Source of the DNA: Callaeas wilsoni
Lineage: Eukaryota; Chordata; Aves; Passeriformes; Callaeidae
Assembly: GCA_013398955.1 (NCBI GenBank)
Contig: VWPU01009669.1
Location: forward strand, 62,001-126,000
Length of the DNA stretch: 64,000 nt
Direction of reading: 5' to 3'
The translations under genes and the position numbers were made by a program. Positions 39,874-51,500 of this stretch are shown one piece after another. Each line of letters opens with the position of its first letter. Positions within the stretch are counted from its first letter, which is position 1. The notes beneath the pieces were generated by a model. It ran no database searches. It was not told the DNA's origin and saw only the letters and a program-made list of their open reading frames with translations.

Positions 39874-40289
39874 TTAGAATCATAGAACCACTGAGGTTGG
39901 AAACGACCTCCAAGATCATCAAGTCCAACCTTGGACCTAACAACACCATGACAACTGAACCACAGCACTAAGAGCCACATCCAGTTTCTTGAATGCTTCC
40001 ATGGATGGTGACTCCACCACCTCCCAGGGCAGCCTGTTCCGATGCATAAACATCAGTGAATAAATTCCTCCTGATACCCAGCCTTCCCTGGCACAGATGA
40101 AGGCCATTTCCTCTCATCTTGTTGCTAGTGCCTGGGAGAAAGGGTTAATCCCCACCTGGCTACAGCCTCCTTTCGAGGAGCTGTAGAGCACACTAAAGTC
40201 TTTCCTGAGCCTCACCAGTTCTGAGTACAGGGGTAAAAATCACTGCCCTGGCCCTGCTGGCCACACTGTTTTTGATACAGGCCAGGATT
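39874..40289 (-). mobile_element. CR1 LINE fragment with internal deletion
   Basis: The copy begins with AGAATCATAGAACCACTGAG next to the end of the minisatellite and continues with a normal CR1 3' UTR. At about 40205-40214 the reading passes from the sequence that should precede the SLEKRRL-coding part straight to the distal CTGAGTACAGGGG segment, so roughly 150 bp of coding sequence is missing. The distal part then ends near 40289. The copy is 5'-truncated. The distance is judged against the other CR1 copies in this window. Confidence 0.9.
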
Positions 40290-40694
40290 AAAACAGGTCA
40301 TTATTAAAATATTTATTTTGTTTGCGATCACATTGAGGTATCACTAGTTGTAACTGAAAGCTCAGCACTTTAAAGAACAAGGTTGTTATTCAGGTGTCTG
40401 AAGATTGAATAGAACAGCACAGTTTTAGGCAAGTGTTTGACATGTATTTCCTATTAACATAGAATTACAATATTCAGAATGGGGAGCTTGCTTTATATCT
40501 TGTATAGAATTAAGCATATTGCTAAGCTGTAGCTAAGATGAAAAGTAGCCTGCTCTATCTCATTTTCACTGCTTTTGTTATATGGTCTCATCTGCAGCTT
40601 TTCATAACAATCTATGTTTTATTCTTATATTAGAGGAAATATTCAAAATAATTTCAGAATGCTGATCTTGTACTCAGTCTGTACTATAACTATT
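40290..40694. other. Unique spacer between two CR1 copies
   Basis: About 400 bp of AT-rich sequence with no recognised feature. Confidence 0.5.
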
Positions 40695-42170
40695 CACAGA
40701 ATCATAGAATGGTTTAGTTTAGAAGGGACCTTGAGGATCATCTAGTTCCAACACCCTCCCATGGGCAGGGAACCTTCCACCAGACCAGCTTGCTTAAGGC
40801 CCCATCCTGCCTTCCCTCAAATATTTCCAGGGAGGCACAGATTCTCTGGACAACCTGTGCCAGTGCATCACCTCTCCCACAGTAAAAAAATTTCTTCCTA
40901 AATATCTAATCTAGCCCTGTCCTCTTCCAGTTTAAAACCACACCGCCTTGTTCTGTTACTACAATGCCTTTGTGAAAAGTCCATCTCCAGCTCTCTTGTA
41001 GCCCCTTTAGGCCCTGGAAGGCTGCTGGAAGGTCCCCCCAGAGCCTTCTCTTCTCCAGGCTGAAAAACACCAGCTCTCTCAGCCTGTCTTCACAGGAGAG
41101 GTCCTCCAGCCCTCCGATCACCTTCACAGCTTCCTCTGAGCTCACTCCAAAAGGTCCTTGTCCTTCTTACACTGTGGGCCCCAGACAGGACACAGTGCTC
41201 CAGATGAAGTCTCACAAGGGCCTGTCACAAGGTGAGGGGGAAATCAGGTGAGGGGGAAATCACCTCCCTTGACCTGCTTGTCACACCTCAGGGTTGGCTT
41301 TCTGGGCTGCAAGAACATGTTGCCAGCTCAACCAACACCTACCCCTCCTTCTCCTCAGGGCTGCTCCCAATCCCTTCACCACCCAACATGTATTTGTGCT
41401 CGGGATTGATTGCCCCAACCCAGCTTCAGGACCTTGCTCTCAGCCTTGTTGAAGTTCATGAGGTTTGCATCAGGTCACCTCTCAAGCCTGTCGAAGTCCC
41501 TCTGGATGGCATTCGTTCCCTGCAGAGTGTCTGCACCACACAGCTTGATGTCATTGGTAAACCTGGTGAGGTTGTATTCTGTCGCACTGTCCAGGTTGCC
41601 AACGGAGATGTTAAACAGTGCTGATCCCAATACTGACCCCTGAGCACTGCCACTCGTCTCCACTTGGTCACCAAGCTGTAACCATAGGTCTGTGAGTGTG
41701 ACCATCCAGACAGTTCCTCATCCACCATGTGATCCATCCATCAAATCCATGTCTCTCCAGTGCAGAGACAAGAAAGTCATGCAGGACAGTGCCAAATGCT
41801 TTGCACAAGTCCAGATAGATGAGGTCAGTTGCTTTTCCCTCATCCACCAATGTGGTAATCCCAGTGTAGAAGGGCACCAAATTTTTCATGCATGATTTAA
41901 CCCTAGTGAAACCATGTTGGCTGTCACCAACCACCTTCTTATTTTTCATTTTCCATAGCATGATTTCCAGAAGGATCTACTCCATGATTCTGCTAGGCAC
42001 AGAGTTTAGATGGACTAGACTAGTGCCTCAGGTCTTCCTTTTTTCCCTTTCTGAAAACAAGATTTTCTAAAAACTTTCCAGTCACTGGAAAGTTCATTGG
42101 ACCTCCATGAGGTCTCAAATATGAGAAGCTACCCTACAATTCTCAAAGACATTCAATTGCTATAGTTAAT
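40695..42170 (-). mobile_element. CR1 LINE, longest copy, with decayed reverse transcriptase
   Basis: The 3' tail is at 40695 (ACAGAATCATAGAATGGTTT). On the minus strand the frames give, from high to low coordinate, RT palm sequence (GDSQHGFT at about 41910-41935, YLDLCKAF at about 41797-41820), the block GSVLG and the FADD box at 41550-41561, which here reads FTND and so has lost the first catalytic aspartate. The conserved ORF2 end follows (DRLRELVFFSLEKRRLWGD, about 41040-41100). The frame changes near 41690. About 1.47 kb remains, 5'-truncated within the fingers/palm region. The upstream limit at 42170 is approximate. A 16-bp direct duplication sits at 41230-41261. Confidence 0.93.
41230..41261. 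repeat. Perfect 16-bp tandem duplication in CR1
   Basis: AGGTGAGGGGGAAATC occurs twice back to back (41230-41245 and 41246-41261). It lies inside the CR1 copy and adds one codon-phase shift (16 = 1 mod 3), which is one of the visible frame breaks of the relic. Confidence 0.9.
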
Positions 42171-44283
42171 AGGCTATCACAGGAATCTCTTGCTATTTAA
42201 AAGCCATAGAAAGCTGAAAAAGGATCTTGCAGCCTGTAATTCCAAAAATATAGCAGATGTAATGTTCCCTCCCCTGAAGCCTCTGCTGTCCAATAGAGAT
42301 CTGCACTGAATGTAAGAATTTACTCTAGATGTGCAAACACACAATAATAAACAAGTCAACTTCAAGCAGTAATAGAGATGTCACCAATCAGAGATAGCGA
42401 TCATCATTACCTGACTAAAAAACATTATGACATTTTCACTTATGGTCAGCCAGACTGACACATAAAATACACACACAGAAAATCACCTAACTTAATCTCA
42501 TAAAATATAGAGAACTGATATCTTGATAGCTAGTTCCATTCATTAATCTATTTTATAACTAAAACCTTTTGTATATTTTTTTAAATTTTTCTTCTTTTCT
42601 TTGTTGGATTCCATAGCATTTTTCTGTACCTTGTATTATATAATCCTACCAAGTTTAATATCATTACTTAAAATGAAGCACAAAGTGAACTGTAACTTAG
42701 AAGTTAACATTTCCACAAGTTTTCAACTCATTAGTTAGCTCCCAGCAATAGATGAATGCCTGAAATCATTTTACTTTCAACTGGTACAAATACTAACACT
42801 TAAATATCAAGTTTTAAGTGCTTTTACTATTTCTTGAAGACTAAAAATGTTTGTCAAACTAAAACTGTAAAAATACATTTATTCTATGTTTTCTGTAGAG
42901 TAGAACTTGCTACTGCTGTGTCTACTACAACTTTGAAAGCCTATTGCAGCACAACAGAACTTCAGTATTTTTATATGTAAGGATGAACTGGCATACTCAG
43001 CATACACACACACTTATTTTTTGCCACACAAGGTAATAGGAGAGATCAATTATTTTACAAAATTAGCATTTAAAGCTTTGCCATTTAACATTTTGGCTGT
43101 ATACCAGAGAGTATTATGGTATGACTGGTACTTTGAAATCATAACCAAAATATTTAAAAGTTTGCAAATGATTGCTATTAATTTGAAATTAAGAAAAAAA
43201 TAAACACAGAACTTCGAAACACTATTAAAATTCAGTTTATGTGACCAAATTGAATTCTTGATAACTTTTTCAGATTTGGATAGAAATAAAATAGCACATC
43301 ACAATAGCACACATGAAGGCTTTTTGCTTGTAGCAGCAGCAACTTTCATGAAAAATATTGAAAAACTAGGTATAGTTATGAACTCTTCTATTATCGTGAG
43401 ATCTTGAGATAAAGGATGAGCTTTCCTAGCAATGGGACAAACTTGCATGGATAACATTTGTAGGCACACATTTCTAAATATGGTACTGGCCTCATTGTAT
43501 TCCTGAAACCAAGATCAGGGTTTGGCAGCACTGAAAACTTCAGAGAAATATAACTGAAATAGTCAAATAGAAATCCAATAATCTAGTGATCGTGCCTGGA
43601 CTGTAACAGATATTATGGTTTTTATTCACGCTATGGGTATTTTTACTTCTCTACTTCAGAGAAACTGAAATATTCTTCACCTTCTATTTCTTCATTAAAG
43701 AAAGGATGACTTTTAAATATCTCATCGGTTTTCAAGAGATATCTTTAATTTCTTCTATAGTCAACTCTTTGTCGAAGAGTATTCCCAGCAGCAAACGTTA
43801 TCCGATGTCAATTAAAATGACTTTAAAAAAATGATTCATTATGTGTCTTTGTGTCTTATGTTTTCCAGCAGCTCTGTGTTTATCTTTTGAAGAGTTTGAA
43901 GGAAAGAATATATTTGGGGCTTTATTTTCTTTAAAAATATGTAGACACTGAATTTTTAACCACTGTCTACAGCAGTAACATCTCAGTTGCCAGGAAAAGT
44001 TGTGCTCATGTGTTGTATCAAAATGATTGTGGACATTTTTGTTACCATGATCTTTCCTAGAAAAATTTACTGATATTTATAAAATATAACACATTTAGTA
44101 AGGTCTTCAATCTATTTACATTTTTTTCACATGGATTTGTCTTCTTTTCCATTTCTTCAACCATTGTCATACTGGTTTAGAGAAATATTCAAGATGCAAT
44201 TTTATATCACTTTTGCGGCAGTTTTAGGTTTTTGTGGCCAGCTTAATTTGAGATATCTATATTGATATATGAATATATATATA

Positions 44284-44307
44284 ATATCTATATAAATATA
44301 TAGATAT
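44284..44307. repeat. Perfect 11-bp A/T inverted repeat
   Basis: ATATCTATATA (44284-44294) and TATATAGATAT (44297-44307) are exact reverse complements separated by AA. They lie in an AT-only alternating tract from about 44250, which could extrude as a cruciform and is prone to length change. Confidence 0.8.
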
Positions 44308-46488
44308 AAAAAACATGTATTTTTTTCCTAAATTTCTAGGTGTCCCTAAGTATATTTCACTAGGATTCCATTTTGCATAGACAAAACCAAGAAAACCAGT
44401 TCTGTCTGCTTTGTGTAATGCTCTTCACCCTGCAGCCAGCTTTCACTAAAAAACACAGCACTACACGTGTATGCCTTAGGGACAGCAGTACTCTTAACAC
44501 CTCTACTGCTTACTACTGCACTAAAATAAGGCTGGCTGTACTTTTCTGCAGCAGGCTCTGTATTTTTCTCTAGTCATACAATCCCTGCAATAGCAAGCCT
44601 AACTGCATTGTTTCATTCAATAAGGAGCTGACATTTCCCCTTATTAGTGTCAGTCTATAGTATTGACTTTTCCGCAGTGCTTTAATTAATGTGTGCATTG
44701 CAAACTCTGATCCCATAAAATATTGGCAGAGGCACTGCCAACAGCAGTGCTTAACAGACGGCCCTGACTGCCACTCCCATTTTCTGCAAACGTGTAGGGG
44801 AAAGTACTTCTCATAACAGAAAGCACAGGTGAATAATTTAATGTTGGTAAACTGGTGGTCTGCACCTAAAAGTAAACACAGTTGGCTGTGCTACAAATAC
44901 AAAGAGTCAAATCAGACTTACTATCAAAGGTAACTGGTCTTGTACGTAGATTCAGTCTTAAATTTGGAGAGGTGAGCAAAATCTAAGTTTAGAATAGCAA
45001 CTTCCACAACTTTAGGATAACTAATATTTGATCTAAGTTCTGTTCTCAGAGTCTTGAAGAGCAGCCAGAAGAATACACAGTTTAATAATAAAGCCAAAAG
45101 AACACGCAGTTTCCCCCAGAATCTTCCCCTGCAAAATATCTGCCAGTCAGATTCATTGATGTGAGAGTAGAACAGAGAAATCTGTGGGTGAAAAAATTAC
45201 TGTTATGGGGAGTCGATGACTTCGAGAGTCAAACCTATACATTTTACAATGTTCCCTAAGCACTGTGACAAGCTTTTCCACATAAAGGTCAAATGTGTTC
45301 CACAGGATTCTTCTTACCAACTGTGTAACAGTAAGTAAGATTGTGAACATGACCCTAGAGGCTGGTGAGTAGGATGTTTTCAGAAAAAAATGTAGTCTGT
45401 TTTGGAACCAATATCCCCCAATATACATATGAGAAGGACGTGAGATTGTTTGCTAACTCGCAGTGCAAAGCCATCTATTTTCACTGTCCCTTGGCACAAA
45501 CTTGCTGAGAGGTAAGGAGGCAATTACTGCGGGATAAAAGTAACCTGAAGAAGACCATAGAGAACTTGGTGTAGCCCTGTACACTTTTGGAGAGTTCCTG
45601 AAGGCTTCACGCTGGGAGAGCTCAGCTTTACAACAACAAAACAGATATGTCTTATAGTTAAACATAATGAGAGAAAAGTTTGATTTTCTTTGGAGCATTT
45701 TAGAAATTCTCTCAGTTGTCTGCACTCCCCCAGTCCATGCAGATAAGAGGAGTGTGTGGGGGCAGAAGAGTACCCACTTGCTGGAAGCTGGGTAGAGTGA
45801 GAGCAAAAGCAAAAAATACCAATTACAATGCAATTACTCTTCTGGCATGACTGTACTGGAGTGCTACCCACTCACCAACTGCCCATGTCTGTGGGTTGTC
45901 TCTAGTTTAGTTTTACTATAGTTAAGGAAATATTGTATCACTTGGTGTTCAGATAGATGGCACGAATTTAACTACTGTACTGTTTTCTCCTTGTTATTTT
46001 AAAAGACGTGTTGCTTTTCAAGGTTGGTTTTTTTTTTTTTTGCTTGGAAGACAGACAAGTACAGCTAGTTTGACAGCACAAGACAGATTTACCACTCTAG
46101 ACCCATTTGCTTTGTTATTTTTATACATAAATAGTGGTACAGATAATTCCAGCATGGATAATGTGCTATTTACAAAGCATGTTATAATAGGCCAAAATTA
46201 ATCCAGAGCTTCCTCCCACCTCAAATTATGTTTATTGAGACTTATTTTAATTGGAATAAGCTCAGCCTATATGAAAGAGCATTTCAGAATAAGATTTAAA
46301 TTTGTTTGACAGTCCTGAGAACACAGTAAAAGCCAAAGGGTCACTCTTGGGCAACTGAGCTAGATTTTGAACTAAGAAACATAGGAGTTTCTATGATACT
46401 GTGGAGCATTAAACCACAAAAATAGGAGAGAGAAAATTAAAGACCATTAACTTTTTCAACCACAGAGACAAAAATAAAGACTCTGTTA

Positions 46489-46515
46489 AAAACAAGCAAA
46501 CAAACAAACAAAAAA
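46489..46515. repeat. (CAAA)n microsatellite
   Basis: About five CAAA/CAAG-like units in a row. Short simple repeat. Confidence 0.8.
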
Positions 46516-46604
46516 CAGGGCACAGTGAGAAGAAAGCAGTGGCATGTCGCTTTCTTCCAGGAGCAGAGAAATGCAGGAAAATACAGCTCTTCATTTGCTA
46601 TAAT

Positions 46605-47211
46605 TGTTATAGTTTTACTCCAGGTGGCAACTAAGCACCATGCAGCTTCTTGATCACCACTCTCACCTCTAGCTCTCCTGCCCAGCCCCACAGTGGGATG
46701 GGGAGGAGAACTCAGGAAAAAAACTAAAACTTGTGGGCTGAGGTAAGGACAGTTTAATAACTGAAACAAAATAAAATTTAATAATAACAGTAATTCTAAT
46801 GGAAAAGGAGACAACAACAGGAAACGGAGAATAAAACCCAAGAGAAACAAATGATGCACAATAATACCGTTGCTCACCAGCTATGCCAGCCCATCCCCAA
46901 GCAGTCATCTGTGACTCCTGGCCAATCCTCCCCCAGTTTATGTACTGGGAATGACCTTCTATGGATGGAACATCCCTTTAACCAGTTTGGGTCACCTGTC
47001 CCAGATGTGCTCCCTCCCAGCTTCTTGTGCACCTGCACGGCAGGGCATGGGACACTGAAAAGTCCTGGATTTAGGGTAAACCCTACTCAGCAACAATCAA
47101 AACATCAGCGTGGTATCAGCATGGTATCAGTTAGTCTCGTACTAAATCCAAAACACAGCGCTGTAACAGCTACTGGGAAGAAAAGTAACTATTCTGGCTG
47201 AAACCAGGGCA
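46605..47211 (-). mobile_element. Solo LTR of an avian ERVL-like retrovirus
   Basis: Read on the minus strand it starts TGCCCTGGTTTCAGCC at 47211 and ends with AAAACTATAACA at 46605, giving TG...CA borders and 607 bp. Inside, a TATA-like ACATAAAC precedes CTGGGGG (plus 46936-46943). An ATTAAA polyadenylation signal (plus 46753-46758) is followed by the CTGTCCTTACCTCAGCCC region. The start and end resemble widespread avian LTRs of this type. No internal viral sequence lies on either side. The flanks are ATAAT (46600-46604) and GTAAT (47212-47216), a 5-bp target duplication with one mismatch. That pattern fits an old insertion reduced to a solo LTR by LTR-LTR recombination. Confidence 0.8.
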
Positions 47212-47874
47212 GTAATTCATCTGCATGACCATAGTTTTGTGGGAAGAACAGCACCCCTTCCTTCCTCTATACTTTTTACTCGGGAAATCCCGTGGAATTT
47301 TTTTCTTTTTTGATCTCCTATATTCTTTCACAAGAAGAAGTTATACTAGGCTTCCAGAAAACCTGTAAAGGATGTTTCTACCTAATAATACTCAGTGTTT
47401 TACAGGGTGCTTATAAAAATGAAAGGACAGTATCTACTAGACAACAGGGTAATCTGCTTAGGTGAGAGGATTAAAAAAATCCGTGTGCTACAAGCATAAT
47501 GAGCAGGCAGTCATTTCAGTAGAACTCAATGACGTCAGATATGGTCTTTTGAAGGTCAGCAGCTGAGATGATCTACATTACTGCAAGTTTAGAACAGGAC
47601 CAAAAGTTCTTCGATCTGCATAAAATGTCCCATAAATTATTTTTTTAACCTTTGCAAATAATTAATTTTAAAATGCAATGAGTTTTGGTGATCTACCTCA
47701 AGGCAAAAGAGGTCCATGGTTCAGCAGAAGGATGCAGCCATTATTCCCTGTGTTCTAATTATTTATAATTGTAGATCTACAGTGAAATCTATTTTGTTTT
47801 CACATAGGTTGTTCAAGCAGATACTTAATCATTCTCAAAGATAGTTTTCTGATATATGTATATAAAAGTATAGA
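47212..47874. other. Unique spacer between solo LTR and CR1
   Basis: About 660 bp of unique AT-rich sequence; nothing recognised. Confidence 0.5.
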
Positions 47875-48520
47875 CTCATAGAATAGTCTGAGTTGGAAAG
47901 GACCTTCAAGATCATCTGGTTCCAACTCCCCTGCCAATGGCAGCAATGCCTGGATGCAACTGGATCAGGTTGCTCAGAACTCCATCCAGCCTTGTCTTGA
48001 GCACTTCCAGGGGTGGAGCATCCGCAGCTTCTCTTGGCCGCTTGTTCCTGTCCCTCACCACTCTCACAGTACAGAACTCCTTCCTAATATCTAATCTAAA
48101 CTTTTTCAGTTTGAAGCCATTCCGCCGTGTCCTGTCACTACATGCCCCTCCCCACCTTTCTTGTAGGTTCCCTTCAGGTACTGTAAGGCCGCAATAAGGT
48201 CACACAAAAGCCTTCCCTTCTCCAGGCTGAACAATCCCAGTTCTCCCAGCCTTTCCTCATAGGAGAGGTGTTCCATCTCTGTAATCATCTCCGTGGTCTC
48301 ATCTGCCTTTGCTCCAACAGCTCCATGTCCTTCCTGTGCTGGTGCCCCAGAGCTGGAGGCAGCACTGCAGGTGGGCTCTCACCAGAGCAGAGGGGCAGAA
48401 TCCCCTCCCTGACCTGCTGCCCACGGGGCTCTGGATGCAGCCCAGGACACGTTTGACTCTCTGGGCTGCACTGCAAGTGCCCATGGCCGGGTCAGGTCCA
48501 GCCTCTCACCTACCAGTGAT
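47875..48520 (-). mobile_element. CR1 LINE fragment with ORF2 C-terminus
   Basis: The tail ACTCATAGAATAGTCTGAGT is followed by a standard 3' UTR. On the minus strand at about 48106-48288 a frame encodes [20 protein letters not shown] and [12 protein letters not shown], the conserved end of the CR1 ORF2 protein. Upstream coding sequence continues to about 48520 but in broken frames. The copy is 5'-truncated, about 650 bp. The many 60-90 codon frames on both strands here are shadows of this copy. Confidence 0.94.
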
Positions 48521-51500
48521 CTGTGTCTTCTTTCTTTGTAGAAATGTCTGTAGCTTTAAAGATGAGGCAATTCTATGACTTTTTTTCTTTTTTTTTTTAA
48601 ATCAAGCTTTTTCAAACCATCTAGTTCTTAGATTGGGGAACGTTATGATGATAGACACATTTTGAGATTTCTAGCTTTTAGCATAACAGGCAGACATGAT
48701 GCAAATAGGTTTGGAGCAGAGACTCTGTAAGAAACCCAAACATGAATATGAAATCTTTGAGGATTTCTAGATATGAAGGAAACACATTTTAACTTCTCCA
48801 ACAAGCAAGGGGAAGACCAGTCAAGTGGGGAGAAAAAACAAAGAGGGAGAAATTGCAAAATGTGTGTATAAATTAATAGGAAATAAAACCAGGATAAAGT
48901 ATAAATGGAAGCTATAACAAAAAGAATAAAGAAGTAAGGAGGAAGTACATAATTTTGTGAAGAGAGGAAAATATGCTGGAAAAGAAAAATAAAAGAGAAA
49001 AAATGTCACAGTGGGTGGACTTGATTCCCTTTTGATCAACATACTGAAATCAGCCTTACAGCTGACCAGAGGGGAGATTTGTCATGAGTAAAGATTATCC
49101 TAAAGGCAAAGCTGAATCACTTTTGTTTCCACTTAATTATGTATATATTAAAAAAAAAAAAAAGAAAAATAAGATAAAATAAAAATTTAAAAGTGCATAC
49201 CATGACAGAATTCAGACTAAGCAAGAGGAGGAAGTTATACTGGTATATCAGTATGTCTAGGTCACACAGCAAAAAGGTTATATTTTGGTGCTAACACTGA
49301 TTTCTCAATGGCTCTTTCCATCCCATGATTCATATAAGTGATACAGACCTATTTTTTAAACATTATAGAAACATATTCAAGAAATGACCATATCTAAACA
49401 ATACTCTTACCTATTGATGAAGGCATTCAGACAGGATTAATGTCCTAACCTATGAGAGTTATTAGTCACATGCTTAAATGCAACTTAAAGCATGTGCAAA
49501 AATTTCTGAAAGTTTATTCATATGCTTGAACTTAAGCAAGTGCTTCACCAGAGAGAAGCCTAAACCCCTGTGTATTTCTCATTCTCACATCACTCTGTTT
49601 GTGCACACTGCAAAGCAACAGCCACTTTGCTACTGATATTTTGAATATTTGATGTAACTCATCAGATCCTTTGCTGGCCATGCTCCTTTGTCCTGTGAAT
49701 TTAGGGAAACAATTTTGATTTGCACTTATACTAGCCCACACTCTAGAGGAAGGTAGCAAAGAAGAGGTGGCCAGAAACCCTGACTGAACAATACTCTGGA
49801 GGCAAAATAAATAATATCTGAAATGACAAATGAGGAGGCACCCAAGTCATCCACCAGAAAAATCCTGTTGTGAAGAGTACATGTGAAAAGTGCAAGTAAA
49901 GAGGATGTGGACTTACCCCTCAGCTGAGTTGTAACTAACAGTGATTCCTCCCCACTACAGAATCTACATCTGCAAATCCTCTCCTGAAGGCAGGAACTCC
50001 CAATGACTGCTCTTCAGGGCACACAGCAGCACCAAGCAGCGTTACAATGCATCTCAGTTTTTGGATAGCGTAGTGGTTAGGAACCTCACCTACTGTTTAA
50101 CACACTCAGGTCCAGCTGCCTTCCTGAGCAGTTGAATCAAGTCAATAAGAGAGTTTAAGTTTCAATGACTTTGCAGTTATTCACAGAGATGTTTTCTGTG
50201 TCTTGAGGAGACAAACAGCAGGTAGTTCCTTGCACATATGATTGTTGAGAAGCATCTGGGCAGTGACTACAGCCCAGCTCTTGTTAACAGAGAAAAACAA
50301 TGATGAAACAGTGCCTTTACTGTTATTCATCGAATCAATAGCTCTTTTGAGTTGTACTAACCAACATAAAATAAAAGTTCAGAAGAATCCTATTTCCTGA
50401 TGAACATGGTTTGCTGCCCAGCAGCTGATACTCTGAGTAAATCTGAAAGCCCTCTAGTTATTTTCGGAAAGGGTTGATTTATGAACAGTGAATTCTAATG
50501 ATCTAAAATATCGTCAGTTTTCACAATTTACTGTATTAATGAGCTTTAAAACTATACAATTATGCATATTGTAGTAGTTAATACATATATACCTATAGAT
50601 GCATAAATGGAAAATGTGATTTCTGTTATCTACAGATAATCTTATAATTCAAAAGTGTAAAAGATGATGTGTTGTTTTTTCTTATCACACGGGGCTTTAA
50701 GGTTTAAAATAATTTAATAAAGGTTTCTGATGAAGCTGGAATAGTTGGTGACTCATAGGTCATCAGTGGGTGGCAGGTGAGAGAAGGGAAAGCCTAAAGC
50801 AGTTAAGGTTTTAATGAGACTCAGAGCTAGTTTCCAATTCAGAACATTCTTATTTATTATTTTTTCCTGTTATTTTAACCACTACACAGTGTTAAATATA
50901 TTCTCTGTTCTCAACTTTTGTTTAGTCTAATTTGTTCTTTCCCTTTTCTCCAGAGTGCTTCTAAAAAGCGAGAAGATTCTATGAGAGTTTTAAAAAATGG
51001 AAGCATTAGTAAATACAATGATATTTTAGCCATAATGTCATTCAGTTATGAGTTTTGTTTCTTAAGACTTCATAAGTTTTAACTTAGAAAACTACTATTA
51101 AAATATCATAACTTTAGTGATGCATCTTAACTTATTCAGCATGTATTTATTTAGAATTTAACTTGTGAAGAAAAGCCAGAATTTGACAAGCTTCCACAAT
51201 TTCCCAAGTAAATTCAACTGAATATGTTAACCATTTCATATGTCAGGAAAGCTGTTGGCACCAGTTTAGCTGAGATTTCATGACAAGACCAGGAACTAAA
51301 CTTTTGGATGTTATGTTTTAACATATGAGGCTGTTCTACCTAAATTACCCCAAGTGCATCTCCAGCTGAATGGCTGAAGCTGATCATTTTATTGGTATTT
51401 GGTTTCAGCCTTAATGTTATGATGGGGAATCTCTCCTCTCACTGTGTTAATGGGAAGCAGCCATGTGCACAGCAACCATTCCTTCGGAGAGGCTAACTGT

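Larger units (their letters stand above)
42171..46604. other. Unique AT-rich non-coding DNA
   Basis: About 4.4 kb with no recognised gene. An AT-dyad hairpin lies at 44284-44307, a T-run at 46027-46041 and a CAAA repeat at 46489-46515. Minus-strand frames of 91-126 codons at 45153-45871 lack motifs and overlap each other. Confidence 0.5.

Noticed and set aside
39383..39885. Two plus-strand frames of 164 and 144 codons made of Ser, Phe and Leu
   Set aside because: They are translations of the 47-bp C/T minisatellite and contain nothing else.
45453..45871. Overlapping minus-strand frames of 126 and 115 codons
   Set aside because: Two different frames of the same stretch, neither with a motif; no sign that either is an exon.
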